Source of the DNA: JAPKYZ01 sp033763835
GTDB taxonomy: Bacteria > Acidobacteriota > Terriglobia > Bryobacterales > Bryobacteraceae
Direction: 5' to 3'
Length of the DNA stretch: 64,000 nt
NCBI GenBank assembly: GCA_033763835.1
Contig: JANRJS010000041.1
Location: 1 to 64,000, forward strand
Numbering within the stretch: the first letter of the stretch is position 1; each line of letters opens with the position of its first letter. Shown here piece after piece: positions 23,199 through 32,175 of this stretch. The notes under the pieces are model-generated. The model had not been told where the DNA came from. It did not search any database and was given only the letters and a program-made list of their open reading frames with translations. The position numbers and the translations under genes are program-made.

Positions 23199-25203
23199 GC
23201 CGGTTTAGCAGCGCGAGCGAAAAGTCCGCGAGGGTTCCTCCTTTCGCGAAAAAGTCGCGCGCCATGGTGCGTTCCACGGGGCGGGGATCGCGCGCGAGTG
23301 TCAGACGGTAAGCGTCGCGCACCGGGTCCGCTTTGCCGAGTTTGGCGGCTAGCGTATCCGCAGCCCGCGTCATAAAATCCGAATTCAGCATCGACAGCGC
23401 TTGCAAGGCGTGAGTCGATTCCGCTCGCTGCGGACAACTCGACATCGCGTCTGGATGATCGAAGTTCGCGAGCATCGGCAGGCGCACGGTTCGCTTGTTC
23501 AACAGATAAATCGTGCGGCGTTGCATCTCGCGCGGATCGCGCGGCAGCGGCCACAAGTTGTCCGCTTCGTACTCGGTGAAGATCAGGTCGTAGACTTCCG
23601 GTTCCAGCGGAGTCTTGACCGGAGGTCCGAACATTTTCGTGTTCAGTTGCCCGGTCACAGCCAGAATCGAATCGCGCAGTACCTCGGCATCTATCCGCCG
23701 CTTCACCGGCCGCACGGCGCGATATGCGCCCGACAGTAAAATCTGCCGGTCGAGCTTCTTGATATCCCAACCGCTCGCGACAAACTCGCTCGCCAACCAA
23801 TCGAGCAGCTTCGGATTCGTGGGCCGTTCGCCGAGCGCGCCAAAATCGTTGGGCGTGCGCACAATCCCCTCGCCCAGCCGGAACTGCCACATGCGATTGA
23901 CGAACACGCGCGCGGTAAGCGGATGCGAAGGCGACGCCAGCCAATTCGCGAGTTGCGACCGCCGTCCCGACGCTTCCCTCGTCACTTCCCCGCCCGCTGC
24001 GCCGCCAAGCGCGAGCGCCAGAACGGTAGGTACGCCCGGCTCGACGGTCCCGAGCTTCATCTTGTGATCGCCGACCTTCAGGATGTGTGTCGCGTGCGGC
24101 TTGCCGTTGTTCACGGCGGCATAAGCGTGCGGGGGCGGAGGCGGCTCGTCGAGTTCGATATCGTGCAGTTTCTTGCGAAGGGCCGTCCGCTTCTCGCGGT
24201 CGGCGGGCGAGAGCGCGGCGAGCACTTCGTCCCAACTGGGAGTCGATTGATCCTGTGCGTTCTTCGCCAGCGTTTGCTGCTCCGGGGTCCGCTTTTCGCG
24301 CGGAATAGCGAGCGCGGCTTTCAGGTCCGCCGGTAGAGCTTCCCGTTTCTCGGCACGCAGACGCTCCCGATACGGTTTTTCAATCTCAGCGATCGCCGCG
24401 TTAACCGGCGCGATTCTCCGCTCCCACTCCCAGCGCTCGATCGCGTGGGCGGCCCAATCGCCCGACGAAGCGATCGAGACGTCGCGCCCCTCCGTGCCCG
24501 CGAAAATCGCCGAAAGCCGGTAGTAGTCGGCTTGCAGAATCGGATCGAACTTGTGGTTGTGGCAACGCGCGCATTGCACCGTCAATCCCAGAAACACGCT
24601 GCCCACGCCGGCGTTCATCTCGATCAAGACTTCCTGGCGGTTCAGCTCTTCGTCCTGGTTGCCGCCGACCAGATGCTGTGGACCGGCGCGATGAAACCCG
24701 GTCGCGATCAGCGCCTCGTCGTCGCCCGGATACAGTTCGTCGCCCGCGATCTGCTCTTTCAAGAATCGATCGAACGGCTTGCTGGCGTTGAACGACCGGA
24801 TGACGTAGTCGCGATAGCGCCAGGCGTGCGTGCGCTCCGCATCGAGTTCGAAGCCGTTGGTGTCGGCGTAGCGCACCACGTCCAGCCAACGCTGCGCCCA
24901 ACGCTCGCCATACTGGGGCGTGGCCATCAGCCGGTCGATGAGCTTCTCGTAGGCGTTCGGCGACCGGTCGGCGAGAAAGGCTTGGACCTCGGCGAACGTC
25001 GGCGGAAGCCCGGTGATGTCTAGCGTCGCGCGGCGGATAAGAGTGCGCCGATCCGCCGGGGCGGCAGCCTTCGTCAGTTCGTCGATCGACGACGCTTCGG
25101 GACGTGCTAACGGACGGAAGCTCCAGAAATTCTTGCGCGCTTCGAGCGATTTCAGATCCTTCGGATCGATCGCGAGGGCCGCAAGCAACGCCAATTCCAG
25201 CAT
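23176..25203 (-). CDS. DUF1549 / DUF1553 (PSCyt2-PSD1) domain protein
   Basis: A 675-residue protein with a short hydrophobic start (LELALLAALA). DUF1549 spans about 40-245 (RRATLDITGLPPT, WAQRWLDVVRYADTNGF) and contains a haem-type QCARCHNHKFDPI motif near residue 212. DUF1553 covers the C-terminal half (NRMWQFRLGEGIVRTPNDFG). Many relatives carry an extra N-terminal cytochrome-c-like PSCyt1 domain, which is absent here. It is translationally coupled to the DUF1501 gene. The function of this pair is unknown; a role in extracellular polymer or sulfated-compound use has been suspected. Confidence 0.9.
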   Translation of the reverse strand: MLELALLAALAIDPKDLKSLEARKNFWSFRPLARPEASSIDELTKAAAPADRRTLIRRATLDITGLPPTFAEVQAFLADRSPNAYEKLIDRLMATPQYGERWAQRWLDVVRYADTNGFELDAERTHAWRYRDYVIRSFNASKPFDRFLKEQIAGDELYPGDDEALIATGFHRAGPQHLVGGNQDEELNRQEVLIEMNAGVGSVFLGLTVQCARCHNHKFDPILQADYYRLSAIFAGTEGRDVSIASSGDWAAHAIERWEWERRIAPVNAAIAEIEKPYRERLRAEKREALPADLKAALAIPREKRTPEQQTLAKNAQDQSTPSWDEVLAALSPADREKRTALRKKLHDIELDEPPPPPHAYAAVNNGKPHATHILKVGDHKMKLGTVEPGVPTVLALALGGAAGGEVTREASGRRSQLANWLASPSHPLTARVFVNRMWQFRLGEGIVRTPNDFGALGERPTNPKLLDWLASEFVASGWDIKKLDRQILLSGAYRAVRPVKRRIDAEVLRDSILAVTGQLNTKMFGPPVKTPLEPEVYDLIFTEYEADNLWPLPRDPREMQRRTIYLLNKRTVRLPMLANFDHPDAMSSCPQRAESTHALQALSMLNSDFMTRAADTLAAKLGKADPVRDAYRLTLARDPRPVERTMARDFFAKGGTLADFSLALLNRHEFVYVP

Positions 25204-25207
25204 CGGT

Positions 25208-25852
25208 TTACCCGATTATACGGCGTGCTTCGCGAAACACGGCGGCAAGCATCTCCGCCGACAGCCGTCCAGTTTGCGTGTTTTGTTGGCTGGGGTGATA
25301 GCTCGCAATGACGGGCGGCGAAACGGGATACACGGCCCCGTGAGCGAACTTCAATCGCGCCATCCCGCGCGCATCGCAGTACGACTCGAGCGCGATTCTT
25401 CCCAAAGCCACTACCGCCCCGACCCGCGGCATCAGGTGAAGTTCGCGAACCAGGTACTCGCCGCAGGCCTCGATTTCCTCACGCGTAGGCTTGTTGTCCG
25501 GCGGCACGCAGTGCACGGGAGCGGTGATCCGGCAATCGATCAACGCGAGGCCGTCGCCGATGTGAGTGGAAGTAGGCTGCGTGGCGAAGCCGTTCTCGAA
25601 CAGCGCGCGGTACAAGAAGTCGCCCGAACGGTCGCCGGTAAACATGCGGCCCGTACGGTTCGCGCCGTGCGCGCCGGGGGCAAGACCGACCACTAGCAGG
25701 CGCGCGTCCAACGGTCCGAATGCCGGCACGGGCCGTCCCCAATACTCTTGATCGCGATAGGCTCGGCGCTTGACCCGCGCGACTTCCTCGCGCCACGCCA
25801 CCAGCCGGGGACAGCGGTTGCAAGCGACGATCTCCCGGTCGAGTGCGGTCAT
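25208..25852 (-). CDS. Uracil-DNA glycosylase, family 5 (UDGb)
   Basis: A 214-residue Fe-S uracil-DNA glycosylase that removes deaminated bases. Motif A reads GLAPGAHGANRTGRMF; the Ala-rather-than-acid context with HGANRTGR is diagnostic for family 5. Motif B appears as ASYHPSQQNTQTGRL. Four Cys at 11, 14, 115 and 130 fit a [4Fe-4S] cluster. Length is normal. It sits between the PSD1 gene (4-base gap downstream) and an alpha/beta hydrolase gene (9 bases), all on the minus strand. Confidence 0.92.
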   Translation of the reverse strand: MTALDREIVACNRCPRLVAWREEVARVKRRAYRDQEYWGRPVPAFGPLDARLLVVGLAPGAHGANRTGRMFTGDRSGDFLYRALFENGFATQPTSTHIGDGLALIDCRITAPVHCVPPDNKPTREEIEACGEYLVRELHLMPRVGAVVALGRIALESYCDARGMARLKFAHGAVYPVSPPVIASYHPSQQNTQTGRLSAEMLAAVFREARRIIG

Positions 25853-25861
25853 CGAGAAGCA

Positions 25862-26731
25862 CTAGCGTAGCGCGGCGGAGTCCACACGATCGAGAAACGA
25901 CACGATGGGCGGGGCGATGCGTTCGGGACTCTCAAACGCCATAAAGTGCGAGCCGTCGAATTCGACCAGTTCGGATTGCGGCGTCAATCGCCGATGCTCG
26001 CGGGCGGCGGCGATGGGCACCAGCATGTCGCGCGTGCCGTGGACGATCAGCATCGGCCCGAGATAGGTTTCGAGAACGCGCCGCAAAGGGCGCTGGTCGG
26101 AATCGAAGAAGTTCCGCGCGTACTCGACCGAGAACATCCCGCGATCGAACAGCCCAAAGTGGGGGACGCCGTGCTTGATCGCCCACAACCCGGCGAGTTG
26201 GAACCCGTGAATCGCCCGGTTGACGAAGTAATTGCCGGTTAGCTCGTGCTCCTGAACCCCAATGGCAGAAAGCATCGTCAGCGAGCGCACCCGCTTCGGA
26301 GCCAGATCGGCCACGCTCAGCACCACCCCGCCACCCATGCTGAACCCCAGCCAGTGAGCGTCCGGGATCGCAAGCCGATCGAGCATCTGGAGCGCGTATT
26401 GCGCGTGGGCGCGGAACGAGTAATCGGGCACGTTGCGAGTGGACGCTCCGAACCCGGGCAAATCGGGGACGATGACTCGATACCGCGGCGCGAGCAGTTC
26501 CGCGAGCCGGTCGAGGACTTCGCCCGAGCCGGGGCTTCCATGGATTAACAGCAAGACTGGACGCGACGACCGTGGCGCGCTATCGGTGTAAGCGATGCGG
26601 ACGGCCGGGGAAAGTTGGGCGAACTGCACGGGCCGGGAGTCGGCCGCGGGCTGGTTTATGGCAGTCGCCAAGCGGGAGGCTCCTAGCAGGACCAGCCATC
26701 CCAATGCCATCTTCCGCGTACGCGCGCTCAT
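25862..26731 (-). CDS. Alpha/beta hydrolase, exported or membrane-anchored
   Basis: A 289-residue hydrolase with an N-terminal hydrophobic leader (ALGWLVLLGASRLATA). LLIHGSPGSG forms the oxyanion strand, GFSMGGG carries the nucleophile Ser 131, GTRDMLVP gives Asp 235 and DGSHF gives His 262. The family includes epoxide hydrolases, esterases and C-C hydrolases; the GFSMGG elbow is not specific. It precedes the glycosylase gene by 9 bases on the same strand. Confidence 0.82.
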   Translation of the reverse strand: MSARTRKMALGWLVLLGASRLATAINQPAADSRPVQFAQLSPAVRIAYTDSAPRSSRPVLLLIHGSPGSGEVLDRLAELLAPRYRVIVPDLPGFGASTRNVPDYSFRAHAQYALQMLDRLAIPDAHWLGFSMGGGVVLSVADLAPKRVRSLTMLSAIGVQEHELTGNYFVNRAIHGFQLAGLWAIKHGVPHFGLFDRGMFSVEYARNFFDSDQRPLRRVLETYLGPMLIVHGTRDMLVPIAAAREHRRLTPQSELVEFDGSHFMAFESPERIAPPIVSFLDRVDSAALR

Positions 26732-26771
26732 CCGTGTAGGATGCCGCGGGACGCCGCAAGTATTTCCGTTC

Positions 26772-27479
26772 TTAGCCGATTAGCTTGATCTCTCCGACGC
26801 CGCCCCGCACATCCACGCGTACCGTTACCTTCGCCTTGCCGTAATTCTTGTTGACATAGCGACCGTTCTCTTCCGTTAAGCCTTCCACGCGAACGCTGCC
26901 GATCCCGCCTTTAGCCGTTGCCGCCACGCCGACATTGGCGGGAAGGTAGATCGTCGCTTCGCCTACGCCGCCGTGGATCTCGACGTCGTAATCCCGTTGA
27001 GGATCGCCGCGCAAATCCATCCGGCACTCGCCGACGCCAACGTTCAGGCGCACGCCCCGCAGATTCAGCTTGCCCAAATCGAGCTTCGTTTCACCGACCC
27101 CGAGCTTCACTTCCAGATCGAGCGGAATCTCGCGGTCGAGTTTCAGGTCCCATTTGTTTTCCATGTCGGAGCCGATCCGCACCTTTTTTTCGCCGCGTTG
27201 CTCAATAATCAGGCTTCCCCGGAAGCTGGAATCGTTGTAATCTACCGTGGGTTTCAAGAAGGGAACGTTGTAGCGGAAATTGGCGTCGACCAGTTTGCCG
27301 GCGGGCGCGCCATCGGCCACCCGAAGCTCGCCGACGCCCATCCGGACTTCCATCCGTATCTGCTCCGCCTTACCCCGGTCGATATGGATCGATTCGTCCT
27401 TGACCGGACCCGCGAGCTCGTTCTCGACCGTAACGCAGCCCGCCAGCGCCGCGCAGCAAGCAAGGAGTGTGTACCGCAT
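26772..27479 (-). CDS. Lipoprotein with GVGE beta-repeats (DUF4097/LiaF-like toastrack)
   Basis: A 235-residue lipoprotein: the lipobox LAGC puts the lipidated Cys at residue 15. The mature part is a series of short beta strands punctuated by a GVGE motif at residues 48-51, 127-130, 148-151, 171-174 and 227-230, with a variant GGIGS at 191-195. That is the look of a single-sided beta helix of the DUF4097/toastrack kind. Such domains sit in envelope stress or adhesin-like proteins. Expected at the periplasmic face of a membrane; no partner gene is evident. Confidence 0.75.
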   Translation of the reverse strand: MRYTLLACCAALAGCVTVENELAGPVKDESIHIDRGKAEQIRMEVRMGVGELRVADGAPAGKLVDANFRYNVPFLKPTVDYNDSSFRGSLIIEQRGEKKVRIGSDMENKWDLKLDREIPLDLEVKLGVGETKLDLGKLNLRGVRLNVGVGECRMDLRGDPQRDYDVEIHGGVGEATIYLPANVGVAATAKGGIGSVRVEGLTEENGRYVNKNYGKAKVTVRVDVRGGVGEIKLIG

Positions 27480-27517
27480 TGCTCCGTTATACGCCGCCGC
27501 GCTCGAAAAAGTTCACG

Positions 27518-28609
27518 CTAACTGGCTAGGGCCGCGCGGGTGCGGGAGACGCTGAGTTTAGGGAACAATTCGGCGAAGAGATTCACCAATTCGGGATCGC
27601 GCCAACCCTGCCGCGCTTCCTTGCGCAAAACCTCGATCGCTTCCCGGTGGGCCAACGCAGTCTTGTAAGGCCGGACCGTGGTCAGCGCGTCGTAGATATC
27701 GACGATTTGCAAGATGCGAGCGAGCAGAGGAATCTCCTCGCCCACTAGACCGTCCGGGTAACCCGATCCATCCCACCGTTCGTGATGCGAACGGATGACC
27801 GGCAACACCGAGGCGAGCGTGCGCATCGGACGGCAGATATCCTCGCCCGTGGTGGTGTGCGTCCGCATCACCTTCCATTCCGCTTCCGAGAGCGGGCCCG
27901 GTTTGAACAGGATCGAATCCGGAACGGCGATCTTCCCGATATCGTGCAGAAATCCGCCCCGGTACAGAGCCTCCAGTTCGAGTTGCGATAACCCCATGCG
28001 CCGGCCCATCCGCACGCTCAAATCCGCCAACCGCTGGCAGTGCCCCCCCGTAGTCGCATCGCGCTGCTCGACGGTCTGCGCCAGCGTGAATAGAATGCTC
28101 TCTACGTCTTCGCGCTCGTCCGCCGCCCACTTACGGCGCAGTTGCGTGATGATGCGCGCTTCGAGCGTGGCGGCCATCATCGGTAATCGCAGATACTCGT
28201 CCGCTCCCGCAGCAAGCGCGTCGGCCTCCCCGTCTTCGCCGGACCGCGCTCCCAAAACGATGACCGGCAGCAATCGCGACCGCCGTTCCTGGCGAATGAG
28301 GCGCGTGAATCCCGTGGCGGGCATATCGCGGAGACGCTCCGCGGTTACCACGATGTCGGCATCGACGATCTCGAGCAAAGACAACGCGTCCTTGGCCGAG
28401 GCGGTTTCGAGGATATGGTATTTCGACCCCTTGGAGAACGCGCCTAAAGACACCCGTTGCAGCGCCCTGAACTTGCCCGTACCTTCGACGACCACCACCA
28501 CCGGCTGTCGGTCCGCCCTCTCCAATCGGCCTCCCAGCATGAATCGTGTCAAATCCAAAAGTGGTTGATCGGACGCGAGATTCTCGAACAACAGGCGTGA
28601 TACAACCAT
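27518..28609 (-). CDS. HD-GYP domain protein with degenerate receiver domain
   Basis: A 363-residue protein. An N-terminal receiver-like domain spans about 36-160 and a C-terminal HD-GYP c-di-GMP phosphodiesterase domain about 170-350. The HD-GYP motifs are complete: GGHCQRL (His 190), HDIGK (222-226), HHERWDGSGYPDG (275-287) and Asp 304. The receiver has lost the usual marks: the acidic pair is EG in VVVVVEGTG, the phospho-Asp position is Ala 90, and the Lys of the KP motif is Leu 142. So phosphorylation control is doubtful. The start is uncertain; ATG at 28540 is an alternative. Confidence 0.88.
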   Translation of the reverse strand: MVVSRLLFENLASDQPLLDLTRFMLGGRLERADRQPVVVVVEGTGKFRALQRVSLGAFSKGSKYHILETASAKDALSLLEIVDADIVVTAERLRDMPATGFTRLIRQERRSRLLPVIVLGARSGEDGEADALAAGADEYLRLPMMAATLEARIITQLRRKWAADEREDVESILFTLAQTVEQRDATTGGHCQRLADLSVRMGRRMGLSQLELEALYRGGFLHDIGKIAVPDSILFKPGPLSEAEWKVMRTHTTTGEDICRPMRTLASVLPVIRSHHERWDGSGYPDGLVGEEIPLLARILQIVDIYDALTTVRPYKTALAHREAIEVLRKEARQGWRDPELVNLFAELFPKLSVSRTRAALAS

Positions 28610-28612
28610 TTC

Positions 28613-29200
28613 ATGCGGTTTTTTGTCTATCCCTTACTGGCTTCATTACCCGCGTTTGCGGATGGCCTTTCGAAGGGCGACAGGGATATTACTCTCAGTC
28701 ATTTGCACGGTACCCGCAAGCTCACCCTGGACGCCGTCGCGGGCTTGACATCGGCCCAGTGGAACTTCAAACCCGCGCCCGACCGTTGGTCGATCGCCGA
28801 AGTGATCGAGCATTTGGCGTTGACCGAAAAAGGTTTGTTCGGAATGATGGAGCGTACCGCCCGAGGGACGCCGGTTGCCGCGCGCCCGTCCGGCATGATC
28901 GCCGACGAGACGATTCTCAAGAATGGCGGAACGCGCTCCCCCGGGACTAAAGCGCCACCCATGTTTGAGCCGAAGGGCCAATTCGGCGTGGGCGAACCGC
29001 TAGTGGCCGAGTACCGGAATGCGCGCGACGTGTCACTTCGATTTGTCCGCGAGACCGATCTCGACTTACGCCGGTTGATTGGCAACGGCATCGGCAGTCC
29101 GATGGATTGCGTACAGTGGCTACTATTCATGTCGGCGCATAACGAGCGGCACCTGGAGCAGATCGCCGAGATTAAAGCGAGCGCCGGCTACCCCAAATGA
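28613..29200 (+). CDS. DinB family protein with signal peptide
   Basis: A 195-residue DinB_2 four-helix metalloprotein. Characteristic elements are WNFKPAPDRWSIAEVIEHLALTE and the C-terminal SAHNERHLEQI, which supply the three metal-binding His. The N-terminus (FFVYPLLASLPAFA) reads as a cleavable signal peptide, unusual for DinB proteins. Its start codon is 3 bases from that of the divergent HD-GYP gene. It is coupled to a second DinB gene by an ATGA overlap. Some DinB-like enzymes are thiol-dependent transferases, but no substrate can be assigned. Confidence 0.82.
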   Translation: MRFFVYPLLASLPAFADGLSKGDRDITLSHLHGTRKLTLDAVAGLTSAQWNFKPAPDRWSIAEVIEHLALTEKGLFGMMERTARGTPVAARPSGMIADETILKNGGTRSPGTKAPPMFEPKGQFGVGEPLVAEYRNARDVSLRFVRETDLDLRRLIGNGIGSPMDCVQWLLFMSAHNERHLEQIAEIKASAGYPK

Positions 29201-29712
29201 CCGCCACCGAGCGGCAGCTTGCGCTCGATGGGCTTTCAGGCAGCCGGGAGCGGCTTTTCGAGTCGGTGGATCGGCTTACTCCCGCCCAGTGGCAATTCCG
29301 CCCCGCCCCGGACGCATGGTCGATCTCGCTTTGCGCCGAGCATCTGGTGCTGGTGGAAACGCGGGTGGTGGGAAATCTCCGCCCCGGCAACGAAGGCACG
29401 AAACCCAAGCGAGACATGACCATCCCGCGCACGGTCCCCGACCGGTCAGTGAAGGTGCAGGCGCCGGGCCGCGTTGTCCCGAAAGGCGAATTCGCCACAC
29501 CGGCGGATTGGCGGCCCCACTTCGAGGCGGTTCGGGAGCGCTCGATCGAGTGGTTCCAGGCGCAAGCAGAACCGCGCGCCTTCTCGCTGGAGCACATGGT
29601 GTTCGGACCGCTGGACGGCTACCAGTGGATGCTTTTCCTTACGGCGCACGTGGACCGGCACTTGTTGCAGATCGCCGAAATTCGCGCCGCCAACGGCTAT
29701 CCGGCGGCCTAG
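29197..29712 (+). CDS. DinB family protein, cytoplasmic
   Basis: A 171-residue DinB_2 protein. It has the same landmarks as its upstream neighbour: QWQFRPAPDAWSISLCAEHLVLVE, and TAHVDRHLLQIAEI providing two metal-binding His. There is no signal peptide. The ATG overlaps the TGA of the upstream DinB gene, so the two are translated together and probably arose by tandem duplication. Confidence 0.85.
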   Translation: MTATERQLALDGLSGSRERLFESVDRLTPAQWQFRPAPDAWSISLCAEHLVLVETRVVGNLRPGNEGTKPKRDMTIPRTVPDRSVKVQAPGRVVPKGEFATPADWRPHFEAVRERSIEWFQAQAEPRAFSLEHMVFGPLDGYQWMLFLTAHVDRHLLQIAEIRAANGYPAA

Positions 29713-29751
29713 CGTTATCGAACTGACATCGAGTATTGGTAGCGTCTACCT

Positions 29752-32166
29752 ATGCTGCCCCTCGCACTACTCGCGCTCGCCCAAACACTAGACCGTCCGG
29801 TCCGCTCCGTGACCGACCCGGGTGTCGTCACCACGCGTCAGCTCATCACCCCGGCGGGTGTGCCGAGCGTGTTCCAGGGGCGCGTCTACGGTGTGGCCTT
29901 CGGTGCGGCGGCGGACGAGTTGTGGGTGTTACACGCGACTCACCTCTACCGGTTGAATTGGCGGGAGAACCGGGTGGTGGAGAAGCGCGCCTTGCCCGGC
30001 TCGCCCGGCCTGCAGGCGTTAGCCGTGGTCGATGGCCAACCGGTCATCGAGACCATGCCGCGCGGCGCGGCGAAGGATCTCCCCGGAGCGCTGGCGGCGA
30101 ATGCCACAAAGGTCCTGATTCCCGCCATCGGACGAAACGAATTGATTGTGCGCGAAGGCGCGAAATCGAGCCGGGTGAAAACCGGAATCGCGCCGTTTGG
30201 CGTCGCCATGAACGCTGCCGGGACGATCGCTTACGTCACCAACTGGGGCGGACGCGAGGCGAAGCCGGGCGAGACAACGGCGCCCACTGGACTTGCGGCC
30301 GATGCCGACCAAGTGGTGGTAGACGCGCGAGGTATCGCTTCCACGGGCACTGTGACGCGCGTCGATCTTACGAAGCTCGCCGTCACACACACGATTCCGG
30401 TGGGATTGCATCCGATGGCGATCATTTGGGACGAGGATCGAGGGCGGGTGTACGTAGCGAACGGCAACTCGGATACGGTGTCTGTCATCGATTCCGCTTC
30501 GCAGCGCGTCGTCTCGACGGTCGCAATGCAGCCCTTCTCGCGGCCGGTGCGGGGTATCGCTCCGACGGCGCTCGCTTTGGCCGGAGACCGGCTGCTTGTC
30601 GCCTGTGGTGGCATTAACGCAGTGGTGGCCGTGAATACGAAGACGCTGAAGCTCGAAGGTTCCATCCCCACCGCTTGGTATCCGAACGCATTGATCGTTG
30701 CGCCCGACGGTAAACGATTTGCCGTTGCGTCGCTGCTTGGCGCGGGTTCCGCTTGGCGCGACGATCCGAAGAAGCGCTTTGTGCATTCGTATCGTGGATC
30801 CGTAGCGGTGGTCGATCTGCCGGACGCCGCGCAACTGGCGAGCTACTCGGCGGTGGTGGCGGAGAATAATCGCATCCCGGCGCAAGCGCTACCCGCTCGA
30901 AAGGGCGTCGCCCCGCTGCCCGTCCCCGAACGAGCGGGCGAACCCTCGCTCATCGAACATGTCGTTTTCGTGGTCAAGGAGAATCGGACTTACGACCAGG
31001 TGTTCGGCGATATCGCCAAGGGCAACGGCGATCCTTCGTTAGTCATGTTCGGGCGGGACGCGACTCCGAACCACCACAACTTAGCCGAACGCTTCGTCTT
31101 ACTCGATAACTTCTATGCGACGGGTGGTAACTCCGCCGACGGTCACCAATGGCTGACCCAAGCGAACGAAGTCGCTTACACGCTGTGGCCGGGTTACTCG
31201 GGCCGGAGTTATCCTTTCGACGGCACCGATCCGATCGCCTATTCGGATAGCGGATTCTTATGGGACGCCGCCCTCAAGGCGGGCCGTACGGTGAAAATCT
31301 ACGGCGAGTACGCCGGACGCTTGGCCGAACCGAACGCGCAACGGCACGAGTTACTCGAAGGCTGGAAGCGCGGAGAAAAGTATCTCAGTAAGTGGAACAC
31401 CGTCGCGCCGATCGCTCCGCTGAACAAGTTACTCGCGGCGAATTATCCCGCTTACACAAACGCGATTCCCGACGTCGTCCGCGCCGATATTTTCAACGCG
31501 GATGTTACTAAGTGGGTGGCCGACGGGAAAATGCCTAACTTAGTCGTCCTCCAGTTACCCAGCGACCATACTTTCGGTGCGTCGCCCGGCGCGAGTTCAC
31601 CGCGCGCAATGGTGGCGGACAACGATCTGGCGGTGGGCCGCGTCGTCGAGGCGTTAACGAAAACTCCCTTTTGGGAGAAGATGGCGATCTTTATCGTCGA
31701 GGACGACGCGCAGAACGGCGTCGATCACGTGGACGGGCACCGGACGGTGGCGCTCGCCATTTCGCCTTATGTGAAACGCGGGCACGTTGATTCGACGTTC
31801 TATTCGCACCAGAGCATGCTGAAAACGATCGAACTGCAGCTTGGTATGCCAGCGCTTAGCTTGTTCGACTTGATCGCGCTCGACATGCGCGCCAGTTTCA
31901 CGAACGAGCCGGACTTCACGCCGTACACCGCCGTCGAACCGCAACAGTCGCTCTTCGAGCGCAATCCCGAGCGAACCGCCTTGCGAGGGCAAGCGCGGAA
32001 GGATGCGATAGCGTCGGCGAAGATGCGCTGGGACGTTCCCGACGCCGCACCGACGGACAAGGTCAATCGGATTCTCTGGCGCATGCTGAAAGGCACGCCG
32101 TACCCCGGAGTGAAAAGCGGCGTGTTCGCGCCCCTTTCGCTCGATATCGACGACGACGACCGCTAG
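29752..32166 (+). CDS. Bifunctional YncE-like beta-propeller / phosphoesterase family protein
   Basis: An 804-residue exported protein. Residues from about 40 to 370 form a YVTN/YncE-type propeller (DRGRVYVANGNSDTVSVID). Residues from about 400 onward form an alkaline-phosphatase-superfamily phosphoesterase domain with HVVFVVKENRTYDQVFGD, TGGNSADGHQW and IFIVEDDAQNGVDHVDGHR, the metal-ligand regions of this group. The N-terminus LPLALLALAQT is a short signal peptide. Similar fused proteins are frequent in Acidobacteria; the phospho-ester substrate is unknown. Confidence 0.88.
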   Translation: MLPLALLALAQTLDRPVRSVTDPGVVTTRQLITPAGVPSVFQGRVYGVAFGAAADELWVLHATHLYRLNWRENRVVEKRALPGSPGLQALAVVDGQPVIETMPRGAAKDLPGALAANATKVLIPAIGRNELIVREGAKSSRVKTGIAPFGVAMNAAGTIAYVTNWGGREAKPGETTAPTGLAADADQVVVDARGIASTGTVTRVDLTKLAVTHTIPVGLHPMAIIWDEDRGRVYVANGNSDTVSVIDSASQRVVSTVAMQPFSRPVRGIAPTALALAGDRLLVACGGINAVVAVNTKTLKLEGSIPTAWYPNALIVAPDGKRFAVASLLGAGSAWRDDPKKRFVHSYRGSVAVVDLPDAAQLASYSAVVAENNRIPAQALPARKGVAPLPVPERAGEPSLIEHVVFVVKENRTYDQVFGDIAKGNGDPSLVMFGRDATPNHHNLAERFVLLDNFYATGGNSADGHQWLTQANEVAYTLWPGYSGRSYPFDGTDPIAYSDSGFLWDAALKAGRTVKIYGEYAGRLAEPNAQRHELLEGWKRGEKYLSKWNTVAPIAPLNKLLAANYPAYTNAIPDVVRADIFNADVTKWVADGKMPNLVVLQLPSDHTFGASPGASSPRAMVADNDLAVGRVVEALTKTPFWEKMAIFIVEDDAQNGVDHVDGHRTVALAISPYVKRGHVDSTFYSHQSMLKTIELQLGMPALSLFDLIALDMRASFTNEPDFTPYTAVEPQQSLFERNPERTALRGQARKDAIASAKMRWDVPDAAPTDKVNRILWRMLKGTPYPGVKSGVFAPLSLDIDDDDR

Positions 32167-32175
32167 GAGGTTCGC

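Noticed and set aside
26772..27479. Regular repeats as a CRISPR-like or DNA repeat array
   Set aside because: The repetition is at protein level (GVGE); spacing is irregular and the DNA copies differ.
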